In this document: positions 48,690 to 60,299 of the stretch, piece by piece
Numbering within the stretch: position 1 is the stretch's first letter
How the letters are laid out: each line of letters begins with the position of its first letter
Origin: Nematopogon swammerdamellus
Lineage: Eukaryota > Arthropoda > Insecta > Lepidoptera > Adelidae
Length of the DNA stretch: 64,000 nucleotides
NCBI GenBank assembly: GCA_946902875.1
Contig: OX336336.1
Location: 4,248,545-4,312,544 of the forward strand
Direction of reading: 5' to 3'
Notes under the pieces: generated by a model
Database searches by the model: none
Told to the model about the DNA's origin: nothing
The model's input: the letters and a program-made list of their open reading frames with translations, nothing else
Position numbers and translations under genes: made by a program

Positions 48690-49065
48690 GTCAGCCAGTC
48701 AGCGTGTAAGCGTCCACTGCTGGACATACGCCTCTCCAATTTTCCTCCAGTCCTTCCGGCCTTCAGCGATACGGAACCGCTGCTTTCCGCCGACGTAGGT
48801 ACTTGATGTCGTCTTCCCACCTGGCGGGTGTTCTTCCCACACTCCGTTTTCCTGTCCGCAGCCGCCAGTGTAGGACAAGGTTGCTCCAACGGTCATTGTC
48901 TCTTCGGCTAACGTGCCCAGCCCAATGCCACATAAGCTCAGCCACCCGGTGTCCAATATCGACTACGTTGGTGCGTCGGCGGATTGCCTCGTTACGCACC
49001 ACATCACGTAGCGATATTCCCATCATGGCTCGCTCCATTGCTTGCTGGGCAACACGTTATCAACA
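48690..49065 (-). pseudogene. RTE LINE C-terminal fragment (longest copy)
   Basis: Reverse frame: ERAMMGISLRDVVRNEAIRR, RVAELMWHWAGHVSRRDNDR, GKRSVGRTPARWEDDIKYL, a frameshift, then KQRFRIAEGRKDWRKIGEAY and VQQWTLTR stop. Endonuclease/RT C-terminus. Confidence 0.88.
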
Positions 49066-49148
49066 CGCGTGACTAAAATTGTGTGCAGTCGATTATACTG
49101 TGAAGTAAACTGAGCTTAGCATATTCCAAAGCTATGCTAGCTATGCTT

Positions 49149-49625
49149 TTTAACCCCCGACGAAAAAAAACGGAGAGGTGTTATAAGTTTTACGTGTGTG
49201 TGTGAGGGTGTGTGTGCGTGTGTGTCTGTCTGTGGCATCGTAGCTCCCAAACGAATGGACCGATTTGGATCCGGTTTCTTTTATTAGGAAGGAAGCTTGT
49301 TTAATCGGGATGGTTCTTAGCTATGTTTGTAATCAAGTAATTAAGTAATAAAAAAATTTATTATTTTAAAAGTGGACCGATTTTCATGCGCGTTTTTTTA
49401 AAAAGCTTGAAATAAAAGTTAAATTACAAATTTAAAAAACCCCCGACCCTTAAAATGTCAAAAATAATTTCCGTTTACTTACTTAAAGGAGTCGGGGGAC
49501 CGCTAAGTATATAAAATATAAAAACTCAGAGATGCGCGGGAATTTACTTAGCGGTCTCCCGACTCCTTTAAGTAAGTAAACGGAAATTATTTTTGACTTT
49601 TTAAGGGTCGGGGGTTTTTTAAATT
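49149..49625 (+). mobile_element. hairpin element, intact copy
   Basis: 'ttaacccccgacgaaaaaaa', GT-rich tract, 'gtggcatcgtagctcccaaa', 'gttcttagctatgtttgtaa', then a ~72-bp-arm terminal hairpin (49437-49620). Confidence 0.88.
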
Positions 49626-49689
49626 TGTAATGATTGAATGCTTCTGTATAATATGGAGCAAGGTGTGACTGTGGGATTGCAGCTTGTAT

Positions 49690-49830
49690 AAAAAAAGCAG
49701 CTCGACCAGCATCCAGCGGAGTGGCGGCGGCGCGGAGCGTCGAACGGGCGGCGGGGGGCGGGGAGAGGAGAGAGTTTACTCAAGTCTGTTGACCCGGAGA
49801 CGATGTTGCGGGACGTCTATCTCTGATTTA
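49690..49830. other. GC-rich block of unknown origin
   Basis: 'gagtggcggcggcgcggagc' and 'gggcggcggggggcggggag', then 'tgttgcgggacgtctatctc'. The complement of the last motif ('gacgtcccgcaacat') recurs at 54291. Not assignable. Confidence 0.4.
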
Positions 49831-49899
49831 AAAAAAATATTACATAATTATATTAAAAAAAATTACTTCAGTCTCAACTCTCAGTGCACGGTGGTGCGA

Positions 49900-50250
49900 T
49901 GGATCAACATACGATCGCGAAAGATAAACACACCCGGGCGCGGCCAGAACTTATGGTTGACCGTTTGACCGGATTTCTAAAAGTCGCTAAAATTTCCATT
50001 CTACATCCATAGCTGGGGTTGACCGTGATACGAATTCCACGTAAAACTATACCTTACAAGGTGGTAGGTTTTATTCAACCTGACCGGATTGATACCACCA
50101 CACTGAATGAAAGTCGGTCGAAGCGGCTAAGTAAATAGCTCGCGTTTTCTGTCCAGTTAAGGGTAGCTGGCACGACCAAAGCGAAGCACTGTTGTGGCAC
50201 CTAGTTCACCAAGATATCATGGGATGACATCACATGTGTAGTTGGTGATA
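49900..50250 (+). mobile_element. 5S/tRNA-like SINE, diverged
   Basis: 'cacacccgggcgcggccaga', 'ttgaccgtgatacgaattcc', 'accacactgaatgaaagtcg' and 'gggatgacatcacatgtgta'. Confidence 0.65.
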
Positions 50251-50404
50251 TTAGGGGATTTCGGAGCGAGGGACGAAACGTAGATGTCGAAAGTGTAAGT
50301 CGTTCTCATGAATATACCGCATAACCGAAAACTGTACCTACTATAAACTAAGCAAACTATCTATGTAGCTACCGCCTCTTGATTGAGAAATAAATATTTT
50401 AATT

Positions 50405-50745
50405 TAATTGAATTTAAAAATAACAGCTAGAAGAACAGTAAAACATGGAGGTTTACCTTACCTAGCTGCTTCACCGTTCGGAACCGGTGTAAAACTGTAG
50501 GTTCCTTTCCCTTCCCTTGCCCTTACTAGGTGGTAGGCTCTAATTGTAGCCGACTGAGTTGGTACCACCGTACTGGATGTAAGATGGCCGCATAGCAGCC
50601 TCGGTTGTGTTCTCCTCTAGTCCAGTATAGCCAGCAAACCAGGGAAGTCTCCGGTATGGCACTTACCTTCTCGGAGGTGACATTGGCTGTTTGGAGCATG
50701 CGCTTTGGTCTCTCCGATTCAGCCACCCATACCGGATTACATAAA
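50405..50745 (+). mobile_element. tRNA-headed SINE body without head
   Basis: 'aaaaataacagctagaagaa', 'gctgcttcaccgttcggaac', 'accaccgtactggatgtaag' to 'ataccggattacataaaaaa'. Confidence 0.85.
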
Positions 50746-51584
50746 AAATAATAATAAGCAGTGCGAAAATAACGAAAAGACATTTTAAATTATGTGCATG
50801 TGTGTGCCTCTTTATCTCGTACACGACATACTTAGGCAAGAGATCATAAACTGAAACTGGGACACATCACATTCATCACAATAAATTATAACAGTATCTT
50901 ATTTATACGTTAGTTATGGGGCACATTTGTCGACAAATGTTCCCCATAACATACTAAGCGACAAAAATGATATGATATAACCGCAATTAACGAGGAAATT
51001 TTATTGTCGTTTGACCCAATTAAGATACGTTCCTTCTGTAATCGCATCTTGTAATGATCTAATAAACCGACTTGTACTTAATGCGATGCGAGGTCAGTTA
51101 GGTTACACCCACGGTTTGTAGATTCCGGCTCTCTGAGAAGCTATTAAACAAGTTAAACGTCAGAATGTAACAGTAAAACAACTGTGCTTATTGATAGTAA
51201 ATGTCTGCTGCAACAAGGAACACTCAAAGAAAACTAAATCAAATCAAATCACTAGCACACGTTCATCAAAAAGGCGTAGCAAAACGACCGATTACGTACG
51301 TTCTTTGTGATTTTGCAGCAAAACGATTGAAGGTAATCAAATTTAAATTCAAATAAATAATTTCGAATTTGAAGGTAATCAAACGGTTTGTTCTAGTAAT
51401 TTTACTAGTTTTAAATGAATTAATCTAAAACATTTGATTGCGATCATTATTGTTGGAAAACACTATCTGAAGAACTTCACTCGAAACCTTTCAAACATAG
51501 GTAACCCTTTTGAATTTGTTTCGTATTTTTTCCGAAGAAACCTGTGCTTATAAACAGTTTGAAATTTGTATGCTCATATGTACT
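50746..51584. other. AT-rich intergenic DNA
   Basis: No gene recognised. A small hairpin 'ggggcacatttgtcg' / 'cgacaaatgttcccc' lies at 50918-50945. Confidence 0.45.
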
Positions 51585-51880
51585 GAAAGTACTTAAAAAG
51601 AATAGCCCAGTGCATCTCTCCCCGTGCATGTCGTAAAAGGTGACTAATGGATAAGGACACGATGCCGTGCTAAAGGGCGACAGGACAGCCACCTATCACA
51701 TTGGCACGGTCCTTTCACCGAGTCGCAGCAGGTGGGTCTTTGTGCCTTACTTGCTGCTTGATAGTTATCTTGTCTTAATACATTACATAAACGTGGTGGT
51801 CGGTGTTGTGCTGTGATTGACAAGAGTGCTTGCAGCACAGATGACTCTGCTTACCCCTGCGTATGGTATGTATGTATGTA
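51585..51880 (+). mobile_element. (TATG)n-tailed SINE copy
   Basis: 'gaatagcccagtgcatctct', 'tgccgtgctaaagggcgaca' and 'aacgtggtggtcggtgttgt', ending in 'tatgtatgtatgta'. Confidence 0.85.
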
Positions 51881-52285
51881 AAAATATTACAATACCTAAA
51901 TAATTATTGTCGTATCATTAGTATTTTTCTAAATACATAAATGTTTTCAATCTAGGTGAGATAAGCAGCATAGATATTTTGACGTAAACGCCACCACAGA
52001 TTACTCAATGCGCCACGGTTGTTGTGTTAGCTACCCTACCTCACTTGCTGTCTATTTCATTTTGAGCTGCCATAAATGGATTAACGTAAGCATCTAGGAT
52101 GGAATGGAACTCATGGATCTGTGATGGCATTTATGGAAAACAAAGTCTACATTTCTATGATGTGATGACATAAATACATTTATTTATCGTGTTAGTTGCC
52201 TGTAGAATACGTCTCAGATTTTGAGTTATATGAAGTTGGTGGTATCGTGCTCGATTGAAACCTTCTCCTACTTACAGTTTTATAC
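51881..52285. other. unassigned spacer
   Basis: Nothing recognised. Confidence 0.35.
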
Positions 52286-52842
52286 GGCGGATGGCCGAGT
52301 GGTTTGGGCATCGGCTTCTCATGCGAGAGGTCCGAGGTTCGAATCCGGTCGGCGTGTACCAATGAGTTTTTTCTTTTGGAAAAAAATTACGTGCACACCT
52401 ACACGACCTGCCCCTGTACCGGCGTTACTCACTCGCCGATGTGAGTATGAGAAACGATCTCACTCAGCCAATCGGTGAGGCATCCGGCCCGGCTATTGGT
52501 TGAAATATGCGAGTATTTGGTGTGAGTTTGCGAGTGAGTTAACGCCGGTAGACCCGCTGGTGATTCACCGTTCGGTACCGATGTAAAACTGTAGGTCCCT
52601 TCCCTTGCCCCTTACTAGGTGGTAGGTTGCCCCTTAGGTGGTGCTATTGGGTTGGTACCACCGTACTGGATGTAAGATGGCCGCATAGCGGCCTCGGTTG
52701 TTCTCTTCTAGTCCAGTATAGCCAGGAATCCAGGGTAGTCTCCAGTATGGCACCTACCTACTCGGAGGTGATATTGGTTGGTCGAAACATGTGCTTTTTC
52801 CCCTCCGACTCAGCCTCTCATTGGGGATTACATAATTTTTTT
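52286..52842 (+). mobile_element. tRNA-headed SINE, full length
   Basis: Head 52286-52362 is tRNA-like: A box 'gatggccgagtggtttgggc', B box 'ggttcgaatcc' (52336-52346). The body runs 'gattcaccgttcggtaccga', 'accaccgtactggatgtaag', 'ctactcggaggtgatattgg' and ends 'gattacataattttttttt'. The long D-arm and variable-arm style suggest descent from a class II (Leu/Ser-type) tRNA; this is inference. Not a functional tRNA. Confidence 0.88.
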
Positions 52843-52947
52843 TTTTAAAGTTGCACTCGGATGTGTTCGGTATGTCAATACCTACTAGAGATTCGAAAAC
52901 GAAAATTAGCTTTCTAATTGAAGCTTTTAAGAGACGTAATTTTTTAT

Positions 52948-53148
52948 ACCGTGTACCGTGTGGGGCCGGTACTTAAAAAGAATAGCCCCACTGCATCTCT
53001 CCCCATGCATGTTGTAAAAGGTGAGTAAGGGATAAGGACAAGATGCCGTGCTAAAGGGCGACAGGCTCGCCACCTCTCACCTTGGCACGGTACTTCCACC
53101 GATTCATGCAGCCGGTGGGTCTTCGTGCCTTACTTGCTGCTTGATCAC
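52948..53148 (+). mobile_element. (TATG)n-tailed SINE, 5' part
   Basis: 'gtgtggggccggtacttaaa' to 'tgccttacttgctgcttgat', then cut. Confidence 0.85.
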
Positions 53149-53849
53149 TAGAGTAATGCATCGCTTTAAGGTCTTTGCTTACGGTGATGCTTGGTCCGGG
53201 TCGCCTCTCTCCCTAAAACGGGTGCTGTTCGTGGAGACTGGCCTGCTCCAATTGGTAACATTGTATATTTTATATGTTAGGCGTATATTTTTAAAAGGAA
53301 CTATAGTATCTGTCATGAACTGTTACATTTGTCGCAGATTTATATTTTTCATCATATTACTTTTTGGTCTTTGAGATTTGTACTACCTCGTATTATCACT
53401 GGTATAAACTGAAAATGCTACAAACATGTTCGCTTGAGATTCTGACTGCATACAAATTTTGAATTTTGACAGGGTACAACCTGTACCTTAATTTATACTG
53501 CTGACGCATGCTAAATATTAATTTGACTAATTGATACATTAAGTATCAAATTTATTTATTTTATTTGACATTGTACTACAATGTGGTATGAATATTTATA
53601 ACTGACATGACTTGATACGATATGTATCAACAATTTCTGACAAAGGCTCTATACACCTGATTTTATCTATACTTTTACTTTAACTTTTGATTTTATGTGG
53701 TCAGAATTATCAAGCTTAAATTATAGTTATTATAGTTAAATTATAATTAAATTATAGTTATTCTAGCTCTCAAACTATATCTTAACACTGTAAGCGGTGT
53801 CTATTATGTAGCTAGTCACAATGTATTGTAATTGAAGACGTTAAAAAAA
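53149..53849. other. unassigned intergenic DNA
   Basis: A short frame near 53157 (MHRFKVFAYGDAWSG...) matches nothing I know. The rest is AT-rich. Confidence 0.4.
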
Positions 53850-54118
53850 GAACCCTGCGAAGTTTCTTGCCGGCTCTTCTTTGTGGGTGTAATCGAACCG
53901 GATTGTATAAACTAACAGGACAAATTCAAGCGTAGTGTACTACCATACGAATGATGAATAAAGAATAAAGAATAAAGAATAAAGAATGATCGATTATATC
54001 TTGTTCGAATATTTTGCGAAACGTGGTGGTCGGTGTTGTGCTGTAATTTACCAGCACAAAACCGATTACTCTGCTTACCCCGATTGTCGGGATTCAGCGT
54101 GTGTGATATGTATATGTA
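53850..54118 (+). mobile_element. LINE tail followed by (TATG)n-tailed SINE end
   Basis: 53850-53985: 'ccctgcgaagtttcttgccg' LINE 3' UTR with AATAAAG repeats. 53990-54118: 'cgaatattttgcgaaacgtg' to 'gtgtgtgatatgtatatgta', the SINE 3' half with TATG tail. Confidence 0.75.
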
Positions 54119-54127
54119 TGTATGTAT

Positions 54128-54262
54128 GTAATTTTTTATTACTTACTTGATTACAATTATAGATAAGAACCATCCCGGTTAAACAAGCCTTCTAATAAAA
54201 AAAACCGCATCAAATTCGGTCCATCCGTTTGGGAGCTACGATGCCACAGACAGACACACAGA
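54128..54262 (-). mobile_element. hairpin element fragment (no hairpin)
   Basis: 'aagaaccatcccggttaaac', 'ccatccgtttgggagctacg' and 'atgccacagacagacacaca': only the non-hairpin half, reverse. Confidence 0.8.
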
Positions 54263-54279
54263 TCAGAGCAGCTTAGCCT

Positions 54280-54590
54280 CTATAATTTTTGACGTCCCGC
54301 AACATTTGATGCGGTTTTGGAATTTTCGGTCGCGGCAGGTAGCCGAGGCCTGCTGAGCCTGGGACTGGTTCCTCTTCCCACCCCTCCCCCCTTCCCTCTC
54401 ACCTCGCCCCTACTCCCCATACCCGCAGACTGCTGCCTGTGGACCAAGATGGCGGAGTCTGGTTCCATATGTGGAAGCCTTCGCCATGCTTTCGCGAAAC
54501 AGTACAGACATAGATGGCGCGAGATGCGTAGACGTGGTTTTCTTTCAGTGGATTCTTCTAATTAATAGTAACAACACGGAAAGCGTTTAA
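54280..54590 (+). other. GC-rich segment with an 82-codon open frame
   Basis: The + frame 54317-54565 is proline-rich at first, then KMAESGSICGSLRHAFAKQY with a good internal start context 'accaagatggcgg'. CT-rich tract plus 'cccgcag' at 54421 looks like a polypyrimidine tract and acceptor. It could be an exon fragment or retroposed sequence. No family recognised. Confidence 0.3.
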
Positions 54591-54785
54591 AAAAAAAAAA
54601 AATTTATGGAAACTGACACGGTTGGCTACATCACCTACAACATCCGCGTTGTCGGCCCATAACACCGGGTGAACTAGGTGCCATGTCAGTGCTTCCCTTC
54701 ATTTCATGTCATGTTCAAACACGAACTTTTTGCATAGCCGTTTTGACCGACGTTTCATTCGGTGTGGTGGTACCAACCCGGTTTG
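54590..54785 (-). mobile_element. 5S/tRNA-like SINE 3' fragment
   Basis: 'atttatggaaactgacacgg', 'gtgaactaggtgccatgtca' and 'ttcggtgtggtggtaccaac', then cut. Confidence 0.8.
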
Positions 54786-55329
54786 TACCAAAGCCATTGT
54801 AGAACAAACCCAGTGGCATTCATATCCAAAGATCTCGTAGGTCCTACAATTAAATTCTTTTATCTCTTTGGTACATTTTATACACTTCGACAAGTCAAAT
54901 ATTACATAAAAAAATATTTTATTCTATTTTTGTCCAAGCAAACATAGACCATCGTCAAAACAATGATTTAAAATAAGAAAATAAATAAAATATCGTAAAA
55001 ATGACTAAAAATACTAAAATTTACATTTGGAATCAAACGTACAATAAAACCATTAAATAAAAAAATTCACTACCTACACACTCTTACTATGCTCTGCCGA
55101 CTTTGCATGGTGACTAACTGATCAACCAGTGCGCATGGCCAGTACCAAACCAGTAAGGTCACATCACATTTGACAAGTCTGTGGGGGCAGACAGTTCATG
55201 AGGCGATAGGTAGTCGGCGGAACAGGATCTAGTTTGCGCAACGTCTGGCAATCCGGACATTGACTCCGTGATACAATGTAGCCGAAATATTGTGCAATGA
55301 TCGTGCCTTAGTTGATCCACAGTTCATTT
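54786..55329. other. unassigned intergenic DNA
   Basis: AT-rich, then moderately GC; no gene recognised. Confidence 0.4.
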
Positions 55330-55439
55330 CATCACACAAAAAAGCGGTCAAGCGGGTCGAACTCGCTTGTAGAGGGTTCCGTACCATTCCGATTTCCGTG
55401 AGAAATGTAAGAATTAAAAATTTTCACAGAATATGAGTT
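55330..55439 (-). mobile_element. GTTCCGTA-family fragment, reverse
   Basis: 'aaaaagcggtcaagcgggtc', 'gagggttccgtacc' and 'aaattttcacagaatatgag'. Confidence 0.6.
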
Positions 55440-57668
55440 ACTAGCTTTTGCCCGCGGCTTCGCTCGCGTGAAATTCGTATTTCAAAGGAAGAAAGTAAGT
55501 AACTAAGGCCGATCTGCGTTAAGGTAAACGATAAACCTTCTAAACTAAAGTAAGTAACTAAGGGCGAGGCCGAAGGCCGAGCTGCGTTCAGGAAGACGAT
55601 AAACCTACTCAAAGAAAGTAAGTAATTGAGGGCGAGGCCGAAGGCCGAGCTGCGTACAGGAAAACTATAAACCTTCTTGAAGAAAGTAAGTAACTGAGGG
55701 CGAGGCCGAAGGCCGAGCTGCGTTCAGGAAGACGATGACCTTTTCGAAGAAAGTAAGTAACAGAGGGCGAGGCCGAAGGCCGAGCTGCGTTCAGGAAGAC
55801 CATAAACCTTCTCGATGAAAGTAAGTAACTAAGGGCGAGGCCGAAGGCCGAGCTGCGTTCAGGAAGACTATAAACCTTTTCGAAGGAATTAAGTAATTGA
55901 GGGCGAGGCCGAAGGCCGAGCTGCGTTCAGGAAGACTATAAACCTTCTTGATGAAAGTACGTAACTGAGGGCGAGGCCGAAGGCCGAGCTGCGATCAGGA
56001 AGACGATGACCTTTTCGGAGAAAGTAAGTAACAGAGGGCGAGGCCGAAGGCCGAGCTGCGTTCAGGAAGACCATAAACCTTCTCGATGAAAGTAAGTAAC
56101 TAACCGCGAGGCCGAAGGCCGAGCTGCGTTCAGGAAGACTATAAACCTTTTCGAAGAAATTAAGTAATTGAGGGCGAGGCCGAAGGCCGAGCTGCGTTCA
56201 GGAAGACTATAAACCGTCTTGAAGAAAGTAAGTAACTATCGCCCATAGTTACCTACTGTCATCGAGAAGGTTTAGCGTCTTTTAGGATACAGCTCGGCCT
56301 TCCGCCACGCCCTTAGTTACTTACTTTCTTCGAGAAAAACTTCCTGAACGCAGCTCGACCTTCGGCCTCGCCTCAGTTACTTACTTTCTTCTTTTGAAAT
56401 ACGAATTTCTTCTCCCTCTCCCTCTCCCTCTCCCTCTCCCTCTCCCTCTCCCTCTCCCTCTCCCTCTCCCTCTCCCTCTGCCTCTGCCTCTGCCTCTGCC
56501 TCTGCCTCTGCCTCTCCCTCTCCCTCTCCATCTCCCTTTTTTTTATGGAAACTGACACGGTTGGCTACATCACCTACAACATCCGTGATGTCAGCCCATA
56601 ACACCGGGTGAACTTGGTGCCACGTCAGTGCTTCCCTTCGGTCGTGCCGGCTACACTGAACTGGACGGAAAACACAAACTATTTACATAGCCGTTTCGGC
56701 CGACCTTTCATTCAGTGCGGTGGTATCAACCCGGGCGGGTTAAACCCTACCACCTAGTGGTATAAGAAAGGAGTCATATCCCTTAGTCGCCTTTTACGAC
56801 ATACACGGGGAGAGATGCAGTGGGGCTATTATTTTAAAGTACCGGCCCCACACGGTCCCTCTCCCTCTCCCTCTCCCTCTCCCTCTCCCTCTCCCTCTCC
56901 CCCTCCCCCTCCCTCTCCCTCTCCCTCTCCCTCTCCCTCTCCCTCTCCCTCTCCCTCTCCCTCTCCCTCTCCCTCTCCCTCTCCCTCTCCCTCTCCCTCT
57001 CCCTCTCCCTCTCCCTCTCCCTCCCTCTTCCCATCCCCCTTCCCCCTCCCCCCTCCCCTCCCCCGCCCCCTTTACTGTAATATACACTTAATTTACAGGA
57101 AAACGTAAACGAAAATCCCAATCCTTCTAGTTCTCACAGAAAACGCGATGGTACGGAACCCTCTTTACGCGAGTTCGAGTCGAACTTGACCACTTTTAAT
57201 AAAAAATTGTTACCATGGGATATACACTTAATTTACAGGAAAACGTAAACGAAAATCCCAATCCTTCTAGTTCTCACAGAAAACGCGATGGTACGGAACC
57301 CTCTTTACGCGAGTTGGACTCGAACTTGACCACTTTTAAAAAAAAATTGTTACCATGGGATATACACTTAATTTACAGGAAAACGTAAACGAAAATCCCA
57401 ATCCTTCTAGTTCTCACAGAAAACGCGATGGTACGGAACCCTCTGTACGCGAGCTCGGCTCGAACTTGACCACTTTTTTTAAAAATTATGTTACTCCGGG
57501 ATATACACTACCCATATACGAAGTTTCGTCCAAATCCGTCCAGCCGTTCAGGCGTGAAAGAGGAACAAACAAACAAACAAACAAACAAACAAACAAACAT
57601 ACTTTCACATTTATGATATTAGTGAGATGAGATGAGATGAGATGAGATGAGATGAGATGAGATGAGAT
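55440..57668. mobile_element. composite non-autonomous retroelement, copy 2
   Basis: Near-identical to 6880-9310 in order and sequence: 68-bp minisatellite (one more unit) with inverted units, hexamers (56408-56537), SINE pieces (56533-56857, reverse), a longer CCCTCT block (56857-57025), and 140-bp units at 57082, 57222 and 57362. Then 'aagtttcgtccaaatccgtc', AAAC repeats, 'catactttcacatttatg', 'atattagt' and a short (GAGAT)n tail (57622-57668). Retains the canonical 3' end missing from copy 1. Confidence 0.85.
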
Positions 57669-57689
57669 TGTTTGTATAAGTAAGTAAAC

Positions 57690-57745
57690 CAATCATCCTC
57701 TCCTCGCGAACCCACGCTCAGTTAGGTGCCATGCCAGAAGATTTG
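57690..57745 (+). pseudogene. LINE 3' end scrap
   Basis: 'atcatcctctcctcgcgaac' and 'cagttaggtgccatgcc' match the 3' end of the LINE fragment at 10060-10120. Confidence 0.6.
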
Positions 57746-57889
57746 CGACGGGATAATCCTACGGCGGATATACCGGATATAACCATACAAGAAAGATATT
57801 ACTTACAAGAATTTTTTTTTCAAAGTTATTTTTTTCTATCGTAAAAACGGTTATGCAAACGCCAAACTTGGTGTGATTTAGTGCCAACT

Positions 57890-57990
57890 CTAAGGTAAAT
57901 AAAACAACAAATAATAAAAACCGAATAATGACGCGGTGGTGCGGAAACCTCCGTGCGCGAACCCGACTCGCACTTGGCCGGTTTTTTAGT
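57890..57990 (+). mobile_element. GTTCCGTA-family 3' end
   Basis: 'ataaaacaacaaataataaa', 'cgaacccgactcgcacttgg' and 'ccggttttttag'. Confidence 0.65.
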
Positions 57991-58434
57991 TTTAATTTAA
58001 GTAGCTATGCTTATTTTATTAGAACTAAATGAAATAAGAAAAGACGTTTAGTAGGAATTGCTGTCACTACCTACACCTCGACTTCCTCGGGAGAAATAAC
58101 CCTCTACCATACTAAGGTAATGAATCGATTAATTCAAACCATTAGGCATAGGGTAAACATTTTAATTTGAATTTAATTTTTTTTTACTCAAGATCTGTCT
58201 GCAAAATAAATTATTTTAATTGAATGTAGGTACTTCTAAATATATTTCCAGTTAAAATTGCAAATGAAATGTACGTATATACCAAATAATAATATAAAAT
58301 ATATCTAACTACGTAGGTAAGTACATAAAGTAATTTTCTACAAAATTAAATTAAAAATCTAAAACAAAAAGTGCTACCAACAAATAAATAAGTACCTAAA
58401 TAAAAACTTTTACAGGACACCCCGAAGACGCGAA
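57991..58434. other. AT-rich DNA, nothing recognised
   Basis: No gene or repeat. Confidence 0.4.
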
Positions 58435-58920
58435 ACAAGCAACGAAAAACGAGGACGGACGATGAAAAAAACGGAGGTGTGTTATAAATTTGACGTGTGT
58501 GTGTGTGTGTGTCTGTCTGTGGCATCGTAGCTCCCAAACGGATGGACCGATTTGGATGCGGTTTTTTTTATTAGGAAGCTTGTTTAATCGGGATGGTTCG
58601 TAGCTATGTTTGTATCAAGTAATCAAGGGATTATGTAAGTAATAAAAAAAAATATTATGTTAAAATGTGGACCGATTTTCATGCGGTTTTTTTTTTAAAA
58701 GCTTGAAATAAAAGTTAAATAACAAATTTAAAAAACCCCCGACCCTTAAAAAGTCAAAAATAATTTCCGTTTACTTACTTAAAGGAGTCGGGGGACCGCT
58801 AAGTAAATAAAATATAAAAACTCAGAGCTACGCGGGAATTTACTTAGCGGTCTCCCGACTCCTTTAAGTAAGTAAACGGAAATTATTTTTGACTTTTTAA
58901 GGTCGGGGGTTTTTTTTTAA
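58435..58920 (+). mobile_element. hairpin element, intact copy
   Basis: 'gatgaaaaaaacggaggtgt', (GT)n, 'gtggcatcgtagctcccaaa', 'gttcgtagctatgtttgtat', then a terminal hairpin with ~72-bp arms (58728-58912). Confidence 0.88.
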
Positions 58921-59172
58921 TCGTATCGTATTAAATTGAAGATCGTTTATCTTAGTATGGGAGCCAAATGGGTGTGTGTTCTACAGCTGTTTCTTTTTAT
59001 ACTCCACACACACACAGTTAATAGCTACAAGGAAGTTGCATAACACTGGCTATAGCGAGTTATGTATGAATACAAATATAATATTTACCACACCAATGTC
59101 AAGGTTGTATGACGAAACTATTTTTAACAAATACAAATGTTTATTTTTGTACAAGGATGATTAGAATTAGAT
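58921..59172. other. unassigned spacer
   Basis: Nothing recognised. Confidence 0.35.
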
Positions 59173-59635
59173 TAGCGGCGGGTGGCCGAGTGGTTTGGGC
59201 ATCGGCTTCTCATGCGAGAGGTCGAATCCGGTCAGCGTGTACGAATGAGTTTTTTCTGACGAAAAAATTTAAAAATTTAAAAATAACAGCTAGAAGAACA
59301 GTAACACATGGAGGTCTACCTTACCTAGCTGCTTCACCGTTCGGAACCGGTGTAAAACTGTAGGGCCCTTCCATTGCCCCTTACTAGGTGGTAGGCTCAA
59401 ATCAAGAACATATGTTCTTGGCTCAAATTGTAGCCGACTGGGTTAGTACCACCGTACTGGATGTAAGATGGTCGCATAGCAGCCTCGGTTGTGTTCTCCT
59501 CTAGTCTAGTATAGCCATCAATCTATGGACGTCTCCGGTATGGCACCTACCTTCTCGGAGGTGATATTGGCTGGTCGGAGCATGTGCTTTGGTCCCTCCG
59601 ACTCAGCCACTCATGCCGGATAGAATATAAAAAGA
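59173..59635 (+). mobile_element. tRNA-headed SINE, near full length
   Basis: Head 'gcggcgggtggccgagtggt' with the B box damaged by an ~8-bp deletion ('gagaggtcgaatccgg'). The body follows 'aataacagctagaagaacag' to 'tctcggaggtgatattggct' and 'catgccggatagaatataaa'. A small duplication with 'gaacatatgttcttg' sits at 59405-59420. Confidence 0.88.
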
Positions 59636-59769
59636 GAAGTAATTATATTCGTAAATAACTCCACCTTCTACAATAAAGAAAGTCTAGGTAATTCATAGAT
59701 ATCTCCATACACTATTGAGGTATTGGATTATTAATTAAATTGTATTTATTTGAACACAAAATAATAACT

Positions 59770-60060
59770 GTATCTCTCCCCGTGCATGTCGTGAACGGTG
59801 TATAAGGGATAAGGACAAGGTGCCGTGCTAAAGGGTGACAGGTTAGCCACCTCTCACCTTGGCTGGCACGGTCCTTCCAACGTGTCGTGTAGCAGGTGGG
59901 TTTTCGTGTCTTATTATGGTGCTTGATATAGTTATCTCGTACGAATACTTGGCTAAACGTGGTGGTCGGTGTTGTGCTGTAATTTGCAAGAGTACCTGCA
60001 GCATAATACCGATTACTATGCTTATCCCGAACGACGGAATACAGCGTGTGGTATGTGTAT
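59770..60060 (+). mobile_element. (TATG)n-tailed SINE copy
   Basis: 'tctctccccgtgcatgtcgt', 'aaacgtggtggtcggtgttg' and 'cagcgtgtggtatgtgtat'. The first ~50 bp and most of the tail are lost. Confidence 0.8.
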
Positions 60061-60119
60061 TTACAAAATAATACCCACTTTTACCCGACACACATATCGT
60101 AAAATAAATATAATATGTA

Positions 60120-60298
60120 ATTAATTATATATTCCGCTTCTCTTTCATGAAACAAAATATATTCTTTATTCTTTATTCGTCATCCATAGACAGTACACTG
60201 CAATCGGATTAGTCATATTTTAATATTTCGCATGTAGCATTGTGCCACTTCGATTATCACAGCGAAGAAGAACTGGCAAGAAACTTCGCTGGATACTT
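60120..60298 (-). pseudogene. LINE 3' UTR, reverse
   Basis: (TTCTTTA)n tail, 'cagtacactgcaatcggatt' and 'gaagaactggcaagaaactt' match the LINE end at 53850 in reverse. Confidence 0.7.
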
Positions 60299-60299
60299 T

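Noticed and set aside
52286..52362. A tRNA gene call
   Set aside because: A and B boxes are present but it continues directly into SINE body and A tail, and it recurs at other loci as part of a repeat.
53157..53374. Short frame MHRFKVFAYGDAWSG...
   Set aside because: No recognised family; probably part of an unclassified repeat next to a truncated SINE.
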